The notes under the pieces: model-generated | Databases searched by the model: none | What the model was told of the DNA's origin: nothing | Seen by the model: only the letters and a program-made list of their open reading frames with translations | Position numbers and translations under genes: made by a program | Shown here: positions 44,001-52,945 of the stretch, piece after piece | Layout: each line of letters opens with the position of its first letter | Numbering within the stretch: position 1 is the stretch's first letter | NCBI RefSeq assembly: GCF_003937945.1 | Contig: NZ_RSEC01000060.1 | Span: forward strand, 434,001-498,000 | Length of the DNA stretch: 64,000 nucleotides | Reading direction: 5' to 3' | Origin: Amycolatopsis eburnea | GTDB taxonomy: Bacteria > Actinomycetota > Actinomycetes > Mycobacteriales > Pseudonocardiaceae

Positions 44001-44353
44001 GCCTGGCCGGTGGACCGGTCCTGCTCGGCCTCGCCCCCGGTGGGGGTCTGGCCGGCGTGGGTCTGCGCGGCGGTGTCGCCGGGGCCGGTGTGCGGGGTCT
44101 CACCGGTGGCGGTCTCGGCCGGGGTGAAGGCCTCGGCCACCTTGAGGGCCACGTCCCTCGTCACGCTCGACTGTGCGCTGCGCACGCTTTCGCCCAGCTC
44201 GGCGAGCTTGGCGAGGATGTCCCGGCTGTGCGACTCGAGCAGCTTGGCCAGCGCGTGCACCCGGATCCGGGCGGGCAGGTCGGCCAGCGGGCCGCTCGTG
44301 GGTGTGGCGGGATTCCCGCCGGTGTGCTCGGCGGGTGTTTCCGCGTTCGACAT
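41033..44353 (-). CDS. rne: ribonuclease E/G family protein
   Basis: RNase E cuts single-stranded RNA to start decay and rRNA processing. The 1106-residue protein has an N-terminal segment (about 27-80) like the IF-2 N-terminal domain (LPARIRVHALAKLLESHSRD), then a long disordered acidic/basic arm (about 85-510) with DQGR-type repeats. Next come an S1 domain (about 515-600), the catalytic core with VIDVNTGKF and VIDFIDM metal sites and the CEHCKG zinc link (near 886), and an acidic tail. The ATG at 44353 follows GGAGGAGA. This is as in mycobacterial rne next to rplU. Confidence 0.95.
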   Translation of the reverse strand: MSNAETPAEHTGGNPATPTSGPLADLPARIRVHALAKLLESHSRDILAKLAELGESVRSAQSSVTRDVALKVAEAFTPAETATGETPHTGPGDTAAQTHAGQTPTGGEAEQDRSTGQADTGQRSAQGDTGQAPVRAEADQGQPTGRGDADAGRRPAQGEAAQDRLSDQGRSADQGRSADQDRASADQSRSADQGRPGDQGRSGDQGRPADQGRTGRGRDATQNHPQSQPTPAVPPVPEVPVAEAEKPRPRQKTRAHLPVFAAPSPVFLPPEPAERAVKPVRKPADPFAEPELRPEPEPAADTEEAEDTTPATDTEGDDEDGGSRRRRRRGRRGRGRGKGADGTDEGTETEDDQAEEQPRRRGRNGDEKPEADTEEAEEAAGPAAESDSDDEGEGGSKRRRRRRRRKGSDGDDAEGTDDPPNTVTHVRQAKAEQSERPARDEVRSVRGSTRLEAKRQRRRDGREAGRRRAPILSEAEFLARRESVERTMVVAEKGDSTQIGVLEDGVLVEHFVTQSGSGSIVGNVYLGRVQNVLPSMEAAFIDIGRGRNAVLYAGEVDWDAAGLEGKARKIEQALSTGDSVLVQVTKDPVGHKGARLTTQISLPGRFLVYVPAGGATGISRKLPENERRRLKDILKRIVPEDAGVIIRTASEGISEEELGRDVDRLKAQWDVIKEKADAGSNRKGGAPTMLYEEPDLLVKVVRDLFTEDFAKLEVQGDKAWDTIESYVRHVAPDLTDRLKRYTGTGDAFADHRIDEQITKALDRKVWLPSGGYLVIDRTEAMTVIDVNTGKFTGSGGNLEETVTRNNLESAEEIVRQLRLRDIGGIIVIDFIDMVLESNRELVLRRLTECLGRDRTRHQVAEVTSLGLVQMTRKKIGTGLLEAFSTPCEHCKGRGVLVSTEVQRTGGGSGHSHGGNGNGGNNGGGGEKSSRRSRGRGKGEEAAKEQAEAAKAEVHAVPSPEQRESIASAVAAMANASKAAKDHDHGVNGHVPEPAKEVADVPATTEADETPVTAEPPAEPAQEVAGTPVTTEADEVPVPQDEEPAVERSSAPEPAEEPVNESSEAAQPVAEPEVSVPEPAARSTRRRPRRAASRPAGPPVHASDQSN
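43700..43880 (-). repeat. degenerate in-gene repeat of DQGR units in rne
   Basis: About ten short units with the pattern (S/P)(A/G)DQGR encode a low-complexity stretch in the RNase E disordered arm. The DNA copies vary by a few bases. This is a coding repeat, not a separate element. Confidence 0.6.
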
Positions 44354-44891
44354 GTTTCTCCTCCGCCCCCGGGCGCGTCTGCCGGTTCGCACCGGCAGGG
44401 ACGCGGCCGCGCAGGGGCCCCTTTCTGTTCGTTCCGCCGTGGTGGTCACCAGCGGCGGGAATCCTTGCCCGACAACCGGGCGCCGCACCACCGCTTCCGG
44501 TGGGACGCAACCCGGTCAAAGGTCTGCTCGGCGGCGTGCGTGACCCACTCGCGGCCCCCGGGCCGCCCGCCACGTCGTCCAGCCGCCCGGTTCACGGGCG
44601 GCGACGCGCCGCGGGAGTTCATGCACATCACCGGGCCGAAACACCGCGGGCAGCACCTCTCACGTGCGCCCCGCGGCCCAGCGGCCACCCCGAGTATCCC
44701 ACACCGGGTGACCACTCCGGTGTACTCGGTACCTCCCGCAGGCGTCCGGGCGCGCCGCGGGGGCCACCGGCCGGGCGAACTTGGCCGCAGCGCTTGTCCG
44801 CCGGGCACGGGGTGGCTACCGTGCGGCTCGGGGTGGCCGGATCGATCGCGCGCACCGGCACCCGCGGTACCTGCATCCGGTGGGAGGTCCG
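44354..44891. other. divergent region between rne and the S8 protease gene
   Basis: These 538 bases have no credible gene. The rne leader carries a hairpin (CTGCCGGT/ACCGGCAG, 44379-44398, TCGC loop) 26 bases before the start. A further inverted repeat, ACACCGG/CCGGTGT at 44701-44723, lies mid-region. Promoters for both genes must be here, but no clear hexamers stand out. A long 5' leader for rne would suit known autoregulation of RNase E genes. Confidence 0.5.
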
Positions 44892-46319
44892 GTGTCCCTG
44901 CTGGCGCGGCCGCTGCGGGCGGCCGTGTGCACCGCCCTGGTGCTTTCGGGGTGCGTCACCGCCGGTCCGGCGGTGGCCGACGAGCCCGGCTGCGTCCCAG
45001 GGCGGTCACTGCGCTACGTCGTCACCTTCGACCGCGGCACCCCCGAGTCCACGGCTCGCGAGCGGATCACCGGCGCGTGCGGCGCCACCACCGTTTACTA
45101 CCCGCAGATCGCCGTCGCGGTCGCGACCTCCGGTGACCCGGGCTTCGGCGCGCGGATCGGGCTCGACCGGGCGTTCAGCGCGCAGGCCGAGCGGCTGGCC
45201 GCGCAGCGCGCCACGGACCCGGTCAAACCCCAGCCCGCGCGGGCGGCACTCCCCCGGACCGATCCCGGGACGGTACCCACCGCCGACCTGAGCGCGCAGC
45301 AGTGGGACATGCGGATGATCAACGCGGACCGGGCGCACGGCTTCACCGGCGGCAGCCGCGACGTCGTCATCGGCGTGCTCGACTCCGGCGTCGACCCGGA
45401 CCACCCGGACCTCGCCGGCGCGCTCGACCCGGACGACTCGGCCGGCTGCCTGACCGGCGCGCCCGACCGTGCGCCGGCGGCTTGGGCGCCGACGACGTCG
45501 GTGCACGGGACGCACGTGGCGGGCATCATCGCCGCGGCCGACGACGGGCGGGGCGTGACCGGTGTGGCGCCCGGGGTGCGGGTGGCGTCGGTGAAGGTGA
45601 TCGACGACCGCGGCTACGCCGACCCCGAAGCCGCCGTGTGCGGGCTGATGTGGGCCGCGTCACGGCACATGCGGCTGACGAACAGCAGCTTCTTCGTGAA
45701 CCCGTGGACGCTCTCGTGCATCCGCGGCAACGACCGCGGCGTGGTCCACGAGGCGCTGGCGCGCGCGGTGGAGTACAGCACGTCGGCGGGCACGCTGAAC
45801 GTCGCGGCGGCGACGAACGAAGCCGTCGACCTGACGCCGTCGGCGCGGTCGGGCTCGCCGGGCGCGGGCAGCGGCTGCGAGGCCCTGCCGGCCGGGCTGC
45901 GGGACGTCGTCGCGGTGTCGGCCGTGGGTCCGGACCGGGTGAAGGCGGGCTACAGCTCGTACGGGCTGGGCGTGATCGACGTCACCGCGCCGGGCGGCGA
46001 GACGGGCGAGTGCGTCCTGTCGACCGTGCCGGGCGGGTACGCGCCGCTGTGCGGGACGTCGATGGCGGCGCCGCACGTCACCGGCGTGCTGGCGCTGCTG
46101 GCTTCCCGCGAGCCCGGCGCCCGCCCTCGGCAGCTGCGCCGGACGCTAGAAACGCAGGCGACGCCGATGGCGTGCCCGGCCGACTACGACCTGACCGGCG
46201 ACGGCACGCAGGACGCGTACTGCGCCGGGTACGAGGGCTACAGCGGGTTCTACGGGCACGGGATGGCGGACGCGCTGGCGGCCGTCGCGCCGAAGGGGCG
46301 CCCGGACCCTGCCCGCTGA
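44892..46319 (+). CDS. secreted S8-family (subtilisin-like) serine peptidase
   Basis: The 475-residue protease has an export signal with a lipobox-like LVLSGC (also a possible signal-peptidase-I site at AVADE), a propeptide-like domain (about 35-140) and a subtilisin domain. The catalytic triad is intact: Asp164 in VLDSGVD, His205 in HGTHVAG and Ser390 in GTSMAAPH. There is no C-terminal membrane helix, so it is not a mycosin. The GTG at 44892 follows GGGAGG. Cysteines suggest disulfides in the mature enzyme. Confidence 0.9.
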   Translation: MSLLARPLRAAVCTALVLSGCVTAGPAVADEPGCVPGRSLRYVVTFDRGTPESTARERITGACGATTVYYPQIAVAVATSGDPGFGARIGLDRAFSAQAERLAAQRATDPVKPQPARAALPRTDPGTVPTADLSAQQWDMRMINADRAHGFTGGSRDVVIGVLDSGVDPDHPDLAGALDPDDSAGCLTGAPDRAPAAWAPTTSVHGTHVAGIIAAADDGRGVTGVAPGVRVASVKVIDDRGYADPEAAVCGLMWAASRHMRLTNSSFFVNPWTLSCIRGNDRGVVHEALARAVEYSTSAGTLNVAAATNEAVDLTPSARSGSPGAGSGCEALPAGLRDVVAVSAVGPDRVKAGYSSYGLGVIDVTAPGGETGECVLSTVPGGYAPLCGTSMAAPHVTGVLALLASREPGARPRQLRRTLETQATPMACPADYDLTGDGTQDAYCAGYEGYSGFYGHGMADALAAVAPKGRPDPAR

Positions 46320-46439
46320 TCGGCGTGGAGATCCGAACGGTTCACGACGCGGACGACAAGGTTCCGGCGAAGTCGGGCCGGCACGGCGAATTCGGCGGCG
46401 CATGCGTCGTGAACGACTCGTCGATGACGTCGCGGCGAT

Positions 46440-46492
46440 GACATGAACGGGTCATTCATGTCGTCTGACGAGGTGAACGACCCTTTCATGAC
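46440..46492. repeat. intergenic hairpin repeat, unit B copy 1
   Basis: Arms of 19 bases (46440-46458 and 46474-46492) pair with three mismatches; the right arm TGAACGACCCTTTCATGAC is identical to that of the copy at 54245-54297, and the loop GTCTGACGAGG-type sequence is nearly the same. Confidence 0.7.
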
Positions 46493-46605
46493 ATCGGCCG
46501 GCCAAGTCGTGTCCGACCGGCCGGCCGGCGTGGGCGGTGACTGATGTGGCCGCTGGGCCTGGTGTCCTGGTTCCGGATGCCCGCCGGCCGGGAGCGTCGC
46601 CCGGC

Positions 46606-46639
46606 CGCGTGGTCTGCCCGGCGCCGCGGGGATGTCGTG
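46606..46639 (+). repeat. intergenic repeat, unit A copy 1
   Basis: The 34-base module CGCGTGGTCTGCCCGGCG...ATGTCGTG recurs at 54217-54250 with one base difference. Here it is followed by CGCGACTTTGCCGGG, whose near complement precedes the other copy. Confidence 0.7.
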
Positions 46640-46658
46640 CGCGACTTTGCCGGGATCC

Positions 46659-47489
46659 TCACGTCAGGAGCAGCTTCGCGATGCGGCGCGTCGACGCCCA
46701 GAGGCCCACCCCTCCCAGGAGCAGCAGGTACGCCAGGTTGATCAGCATCGAGCCGGACAGCAGGCCGGTCGCCAGGCCGCGCATCAGCTCGATCGCGTGG
46801 TAGAGCGGGAGGCAGCGGACCACCCACTGCAGCGGCTCCGGGTACACCGACAGCGGGAAGAACGTCGTCGCGAACAGGAACATCGGGGTCAGGCCCAGCT
46901 GGATGTAGTCGAACTGGGCCGTCGAACGCAGGAACGTCACCAGCGCCATGCCGATCGCCGAGAAGGCCAGGCCGACCAGCAGCGCCGCCGGGACCATCAG
47001 CAGGGCCCACCAGGACGCCAGCAGGCCCATCGCCGCCGCGATCGCCAGGAACGCCACCGCGTAGAGGCCGCCGCGGGTGATCGCCCAGCCGATCTCGCCG
47101 AGGGCCACGTCCAGCGGGCCGATCGGGGTGGCCAGCATCGCGTCGTACAGCTTGGCGTAGCGCAGCTTGAAGAACAGGTTGTACGTCGATTCGAAGACGG
47201 CGCCGTTCATCGCCGACGTCGCCAGCAGGGCCGGGGCCACGAACGCGACGTAGCTCATCGGGCGCCCGTCCGGGCCCGCGACTTCGTTGACGAGCGTGCC
47301 GAAGCCGAGCTGGAAGGCCAGCAGGTACAGGAACGGCTCGACCGCGCCGGACAGGAAGATCAGCCAGCTGCCGCGGTACACCATGACCGAGCGCTCGACG
47401 AGCATGCGCGCGCGGCCGGCGTACAGCCCGGGTGGCAGCACCCGCAGCAGCAGCCCGGCACGGCGCGGCGGGGCCTGGACGCTCACCAT
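46659..47489 (-). CDS. ABC-2 type transporter permease
   Basis: The 276-residue protein has six hydrophobic helices and the ABC-2/NodJ-type ending ALSVYPEPLQWVVRCLPLYH-like segment (FPLSVYPEPLQWVV). It pairs with the permease encoded just upstream and a DrrA-like ATPase to export a drug, lipid or polyketide. The ATG at 47489 overlaps the stop of the upstream permease (ATGA). A long in-frame upstream reading is antisense noise over that gene. Confidence 0.88.
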   Translation of the reverse strand: MVSVQAPPRRAGLLLRVLPPGLYAGRARMLVERSVMVYRGSWLIFLSGAVEPFLYLLAFQLGFGTLVNEVAGPDGRPMSYVAFVAPALLATSAMNGAVFESTYNLFFKLRYAKLYDAMLATPIGPLDVALGEIGWAITRGGLYAVAFLAIAAAMGLLASWWALLMVPAALLVGLAFSAIGMALVTFLRSTAQFDYIQLGLTPMFLFATTFFPLSVYPEPLQWVVRCLPLYHAIELMRGLATGLLSGSMLINLAYLLLLGGVGLWASTRRIAKLLLT

Positions 47490-48295
47490 CAGACCACCAG
47501 CCTCCGGTAGAAGGCCCGGTGCGCGAACGCCCACCCGGCCGCGAACAACGCCGCCAGCACCGCGAAGTGGCCGAGCATCGCCCAGCCGCCGACGCCGCCG
47601 ACGCTCACGCCGCGGGCCAGCTGCGTGCCGTGCCACAGCGGGGAAAGCCAGGCCAGCCAGCGGATCGCGGCCGGCAGCTGGGTGATCGGGAAGAACGTGC
47701 CGGAGAACAACGTCATCGGCATCACGACGAAGCGGAAGATCAACCCGAACCGCTGGCCCTCGTCGAACGTGCGCGCCGCCAGCGCGGCCATCGGCGTGGT
47801 GCAGGCGAGGCCGGTGACGGTGCCCGCGAGGATCACCAGCAGCACCCCCGGCCCGGTCCAGGCGCCGAAGAACAGCGCGACGAACGCGTAGATCGCGCCC
47901 GCCAGCGTCAGCCGCAGCGCCGACCAGATCAGGTGGCCGCCGAAGACCTGGCCCGGGGACACCGGGGTGGCCGTGACGGCCAGGTAGTCCTTCTGCCACT
48001 TGAACCCCGACAGCACGGGGTAGCTCGATTCGCCGACCGCCTGCTGCGCGGCACCGGCGGCGAGCAGGGCGGGCGCGATGTACTGGAGGTAGGTCAGGCC
48101 GCCGGTGACCGCGCCCGGGCGCACCTGCGAGCCGAAGCCGAGGCCCATCGCGGCGAGGAAGAGGACCGGTTGCAGGCCGGTGGAGTACAAAGTGGACACC
48201 CAGTGGCGGCGGTACCAGGTCCAGTAGCCCTCGACGCGCAGCCAGGCGCCGTGCCACTTGCCGACCACGCGGCCGGTCGATTCGACGGTGGTCAC
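47489..48295 (-). CDS. ABC-2 type transporter permease
   Basis: The 268-residue membrane protein has about six helices and the segment FPITQLPAAIRWLAWLSPLWHGTQL, the mark of DrrB/NodJ-type ABC-2 permeases. It likely forms a heterodimer with the next gene's product, with which it overlaps by four bases. The ATPase gene lies upstream after an unusual 259-base gap. The substrate is unknown. Confidence 0.88.
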   Translation of the reverse strand: MTTVESTGRVVGKWHGAWLRVEGYWTWYRRHWVSTLYSTGLQPVLFLAAMGLGFGSQVRPGAVTGGLTYLQYIAPALLAAGAAQQAVGESSYPVLSGFKWQKDYLAVTATPVSPGQVFGGHLIWSALRLTLAGAIYAFVALFFGAWTGPGVLLVILAGTVTGLACTTPMAALAARTFDEGQRFGLIFRFVVMPMTLFSGTFFPITQLPAAIRWLAWLSPLWHGTQLARGVSVGGVGGWAMLGHFAVLAALFAAGWAFAHRAFYRRLVV

Positions 48296-48360
48296 GGGCG
48301 CCGCCCGGGGGTTGCGGGGTGGCAGGGCGACGCGGCCGCCCGCGCGGAGGCATGAACCGG

Positions 48361-48479
48361 CGGGCGGCCGGCAGCGGCACGGGCCGCGTGGGTCGCCGCT
48401 CGGGGCGGGCGAGCCGGCACACCGCGAACGTCGGCCCCGGGAGCCAGGCGCGCCGGGCGGCCGGCAGCAGCACAGGCCG
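48361..48479. repeat. 26-base direct repeat in the ABC transporter gap
   Basis: CGGGCGGCCGGCAGCGGCAC-type units at 48361-48386 and 48454-48479 differ at two bases. They lie in the 259-base gap between ATPase and permease genes, where no gene is seen. Confidence 0.45.
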
Positions 48480-48554
48480 GCGCACCGGGAACGACGAAGG
48501 CGGCACCCGGCTCTGGGCAGCTCGCGGCCGGGTGGGTCGGCGAAAGGGTTCCCA

Positions 48555-49499
48555 TCAGTCCACCAGCGTCCGGCCGGTCAACCGCAGGAAGACGTCCTCC
48601 AGCGAACTCCGGCGCACCAGGCTCGACAGCGGACGGACCCCGCGGGCGTGCGCGTGTTCCAGCGCCGCCTCGCCGTCGTCGCTGTACAGCAGCACCCGGT
48701 CCGGCAGGATCTCCACGCGCTCCGCCAGCCCTTCGACCTGCTGGGCCGCCGCGGCCTGCTCCCCCGACGTGAACCGCAGTTCGACGACCTCGCGCCTCGA
48801 GTAGCGCTTGATCAGCTCCGACGGCGAGCCCTCCGCCGCGATGCGGCCGTGGTCCATCACCACCAGCCTGTCGCAAAGCTGCTCGGCTTCGTCCATGTAG
48901 TGCGTCGTCACGATCAGCGTCGTGCCCTGCGCCTTGAGGCGGAACAGCCGGTCCCACAGCAGGTGGCGGGCCTGCGGGTCGAGGCCCGTCGTCGGCTCGT
49001 CGAGCAGCAGCAGCTCCGGGTCGTTGACCAGCGACCGCGCGATCGTCAGCCGCCGCTTCATGCCGCCGGAGAGCGGTTCGACCTTGTCGTCGGCGCGGTC
49101 CGTCAGCTGCGCGAACTCCAGCAGCTCCCCGGCTTTGCGCCGGGCAGCCGCCCGTGACAGGCCGAAGTAGCGGCCGTAGATCAGCAGGTTCTCCCGGACC
49201 GTCAGCTCGACGTCCAGGTTGTCCTGCTGCGGCACCACGCCCAGGCGCGCGCGGATGCGCGGCCCGGCGGTCTCCGGGTCGGCGCCGAGCACGCGCAGAT
49301 CACCGTCGGTGCGTGGCGACACGCACGCGATCATCCGCATGGTCGACGACTTCCCGGCGCCGTTGGGCCCGAGGAAGCCGAACGCCTCCCCGCGCCGCAC
49401 TTCGACGTCGATCCCGCGCACGGCCTCGAACCCGCCGAAGCGCTTCACGAGCGCTTTGGCCTGCACCAGTGCCGGTTCCCGGTCCTCCGATTCGTCCAC
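48555..49499 (-). CDS. ABC transporter ATP-binding protein (DrrA/NodI type)
   Basis: The 314-residue ATPase has Walker A GPNGAGKSS, the signature LSGGMKRRLTIARSL, Walker B LLLLDEPTTGLD and a C-terminal extension (LEDVFLRLTGRTL) typical of the daunorubicin-resistance/NodI group. With the two permeases downstream it should form an exporter. The GTG start at 49499 is probable. The cargo, whether antibiotic or lipid, cannot be told. Confidence 0.93.
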   Translation of the reverse strand: MDESEDREPALVQAKALVKRFGGFEAVRGIDVEVRRGEAFGFLGPNGAGKSSTMRMIACVSPRTDGDLRVLGADPETAGPRIRARLGVVPQQDNLDVELTVRENLLIYGRYFGLSRAAARRKAGELLEFAQLTDRADDKVEPLSGGMKRRLTIARSLVNDPELLLLDEPTTGLDPQARHLLWDRLFRLKAQGTTLIVTTHYMDEAEQLCDRLVVMDHGRIAAEGSPSELIKRYSRREVVELRFTSGEQAAAAQQVEGLAERVEILPDRVLLYSDDGEAALEHAHARGVRPLSSLVRRSSLEDVFLRLTGRTLVD

Positions 49500-49540
49500 C
49501 CCACGACCATACGAGCGGGCACCGACAAAAACCGAACGCT

Positions 49541-52500
49541 TTAGCCGCGCACGGTCACGACCAGCGACTGAGTCACCCCGTTGACCGTCACCGACAGCCG
49601 CGCGACGCCCGGGCGCAACGCCGTCAGGACACCCGAAGCCGGGTCGAACGAAACGACGCCCCAGCTCGCCGTCCAGTCCGCGCTCACCGGGTAGGACACC
49701 GGCACGTCACGCGTGCCTTGGCGCACCGAAGCACGCACCACCGCGCGTTCGCCACGGGCCAGCAAAGACGGCCCGGACAGCGTCAGCGAGTCGACGTTCG
49801 GCCGCGTCTCGAAGCGCACCGGCTGGGCGCGGTCGGCCGGGTCGACGCGCAGCAGCGTCCAGCCGACGAACCCGCCGTCGCCCGGGGCGGCCGCGGGTGC
49901 CTTGCCCGAGTTGCCGTTGACCAGGTACGGCACGCCGTCCACCCGGGACAGCGAGAACACGCCGGCGTGCGAGGCGACCGAAGCGGCGGGCTTGCCGGAT
50001 GCCTGCTCGAACCCGGTCAGCCACTGGGTCAGGAGCGTGGCTTCCTTCCGGTCCCCGAGCTGGGAGTTCCCGGTCGGGCTCGGGTCCTTCACCGGGTGGT
50101 GCATGGCGACGACGACCCCGCGCACGGACCGGTCGGCCGCCGCCGAATCGAGCGCCGAGCGCAGCATCCGGACCTGGTCGAACCCGCCGGCCCGCAGCGA
50201 GCCGCGCGAGGAGTCCATGAGCACCAGCCGGATGCCGTGCACGTCGACGACGCGGTGGGTCTCCCCGAAGACGGCCTGGAAGTTGGCGAGCCCGTTGCCC
50301 GCCTCGGCTTCGTGGTTGCCCGGCACGTAGTACCAGGGCACCTTGCCGTCCAGCTCGTCGGCGATCACCTGCCGGGCCAGCGCGAAGTCGGGAGCGGTCC
50401 CCCGGTCGACGAAGTCGCCGTTGATCAGCACCAGGTCCGGCTTCGCGGCGACGGCCTCGCGCAGCGCGCGCCGGGCCTGCGTCACCAGCGGGCCCGCCGG
50501 GTCGTCCGCGGTGAACTGGGCGTCGCTGACCACCGCGACGCGCAGGCCGCCGGTCAGCACGCCGTCGGTGACCAGCGCGGGATCGTGCGGCGCCGCGTCC
50601 GCGGGCACCGAAGTCGTCGGGGCCACTTCGAAGGTCAGGTCGTCGAACACCAGCCGGCCCTCGTACTGCTGGTCCGGCACGTTCTCGACGGCGTAGAAGC
50701 GCGCCAGGCGCTGGCCGTCGGGCAGGCCGGCCGGCACCGCCGCCGTGACGTACCGCCAGCCCGTCCAGTCCACGCTCAGCGAAAGGTCCACGACGGACGC
50801 CACGTTCGCGGCGTCGCGCAGTTCCGCCCGCAGCCAGGCGCCCTTGCCGTCGCCGTTCACCCAGAGCCCGATCTTCTGGGTGCCCGCCGGGACGGCGAGC
50901 GGCGCGGACGGCGTCACGTAGGCCGCGCGCGTGGCGTTCGTGCCGGTCAGCCGGTAGTCCAGCGCGAGACCGGCGCCGCCGTCGCGCCCGGGTGCCGCCG
51001 ACAGCGCCGCGCCGACGACCGCCGGGTACACCGTCGCCGTCCAGCCCGCCGGGCCGTCCAGTGGCGCGGCGACCTGGGGCACGGTGCCCACCGAAGCGGC
51101 CAGGTGCGTGGTGAAGCCCGCGGCGGACGCGGTGATCGCGGTCGCCCCGGACGCGGTCAGCGCGGTCACCGCGTACCCGTCGCCGGACGGCTCGATCCGC
51201 ACCACCGAGTGGTCGTAGTCGAGCTTGACGTCGTCGGGTTCCAGCCAGGTGCCGTAGCCGTCGGCGTCGTAGCCGTAGACCTTGAACGTGCTCTTGGCGC
51301 CCGCGCCCGACAGCGCGACCTGCTCGGTGCTCGTGCCCAGCCGGACCGGCGCGCCCAGCACCGACAGCGTCGTCTTGCCGGACGCGCGGCCGGACTTCGC
51401 GACGACGTCGACGGCGCCCGGGCCGTGGCCGGTGACCACCCCGCGCGTCACGGTCGCCCGCCGGCGGTCCGACGTCGTCCAGTGCGGCTCGGCGGCCACC
51501 GCGGCGCCGGTCTCGTCGTGGCCGTCGGCGACCAGGTGCCGGGTCAGGCCGGTCAGCACGCGGTTCGCGTCCGCGGTGGCCACCGCGGGGGCGGGCGCGA
51601 AGCCGGTGAGCTTGCCGCTGCCCGGCACGGTCGTGAAGCCGATCCCGTTGGGTACGAGGCGTTCCCCGCCGTCGGACGGCGAGTTCCGGACGCTCGGCGC
51701 AGCCTCGCCTTCGTTGCGCGCGAGCAGCGTCGACGAGCGCCGCCGTCGAGGTTGATCGCGTCGTCGGCGCCGAGGCTCTTCATGTGCCGGGCCAGTTCCA
51801 GCTCGGTCAGGCCGCGGCTGTCGGCCTGCCGTCCGTCCACAGTGGCCAGCCACATCCGCCTGCCGTCGGCGGAGAAGCCGACCGCGGTCCGCGGGTGCAT
51901 GGCGACGTTGTCGACCGGCTGCACGACGCCGTCGCGGAGCAGGACTTCGTTGCCGCCCACCGCGACCGCGATCTTCCCGGCGTCCGTGCGGGGCGCGTAC
52001 GCGACGTCCACCGGGTCACCGGGCTTGAGGGCCGCGAGGGCGTCGGCGCCGGCTTCACGGGCCAGGAGCAGCGTCGTGCCGGCCGCGATCGGGCCGGCCG
52101 CGGGCTGCTCGCGCGTGGCGGTCACGACCCCGTCGCGCAGCTCGACTTCCCGCACCCGCGATGCCCCGGCCACCGAAGTCGCCCGGCCGGACGCGCCCCA
52201 CAACGGCGTGTAGACGCCGATCGCGTCCGTGCCGAGCACCGGGCTGTTGAAGTTCGTGGCCTTGACCGCGCCACCCGGCAGCGTCACGGTGGCTTCGAGG
52301 AAGATCGACGCCAGCCGCGCCTTGCCGTCGTCGGTGATCGACGCGGTGAGGTTGTGGCCGGCGGCGGGCGCGGTCTGCAGCTGCCCGTGGTCGATGCCGA
52401 CGCCGATCGGCGCGCCGGTGGCGCTGATGTCGAAGAAGTCGCCGTTGACCCCGGCGACCGCGCCCGCCCGCGCGACCTGCTGCGAGAGCGGCGTGCGCGC

Positions 52501-52839
52501 GGAAACCGTGCCGGGGCTGAGGTACGTGGGCTTCAGGACCTTGCTGCCGAGGTCGACGGCGAGGGTGTCGCCGCGGATCCAGCCCGCCGGGTCGAACCGG
52601 TCGAACTGGGTGAGGTTCAGCCCGGGCGCGACCTCGGTGGTCGCGCTGCCGGTGACGAGCCCGTCGTCGGGGGCCGCGGCGGCGAAGGCGGTCGGCCCTT
52701 CGTGGGCCGACGACGCGGCGGGCGCGGCCTCGACCGGCGGCGTGCCGAGCGGCGCGCGGAGCGGGTCGGCGTGGGCGGGAACGGCGAACGCCGTCGCGGC
52801 CAGGGCGACGAACGGCAGCAAGACGCGTGACTTCTTCAC
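49541..52839 (-). pseudogene. secreted phosphodiester glycosidase-metallophosphatase, frameshifted
   Basis: Restored, this is one protein of about 1099 residues: signal peptide (cleavage near PAHA), a phosphodiester glycosidase (NAGPA-like, PF09992) domain (about 40-385), beta-sandwich domains, a calcineurin-like phosphatase domain (about 765-1000, INGDFVDRG, YVPGNHEAE, AMHHPV) and a C-terminal Ig-like domain. NAGPA enzymes free GlcNAc from phosphodiesters. One C is missing at about 51737, inside the NLDGGGSST motif, so the reading frame breaks near codon 367 (upstream part 51553-52839, downstream part 49541 to about 51760). It is either a sequencing error or a real loss. A DasR-like site lies about 90 bases upstream of the GTG at 52839. 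Confidence 0.82.
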
Positions 52840-52930
52840 CAGGAACCCCAGTATCAAGTGAGAGTGAGCCTGCACCAGCTCAGCGCAGCGGCACGGCCAG
52901 GGGAAGGCTTCCCGGTGAACGACGCCTGAA

Positions 52931-52942
52931 TGGTCTAGAACA
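52931..52942. promoter_or_regulatory. DasR-like site (one mismatch)
   Basis: TGGTCTAGAACA matches 11 of the 12 core bases of the DasR element (TGGTCTAGACCA). It lies 92 bases upstream of the GTG of the phosphodiester glycosidase gene and four bases beyond the stop of the upstream gene. Confidence 0.55.
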
Positions 52943-52945
52943 CCA

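Larger units (their letters stand above)
46320..46658. other. intergenic region with mosaic repeat
   Basis: The 339-base gap between the S8 protease gene and the ABC transporter genes holds no gene. It contains an imperfect hairpin unit (46440-46492) and a second module (46606-46639). Both recur together at 54217-54297. A CGGCCGGC-rich stretch lies between them. Confidence 0.6.

Noticed and set aside
44892..46319. The S8 protease as a type VII secretion mycosin
   Set aside because: No C-terminal membrane helix and no ESX genes nearby.
48555..49499. The ABC genes as a marker of an antibiotic gene cluster
   Set aside because: No biosynthetic enzyme for a natural product is found within the window.
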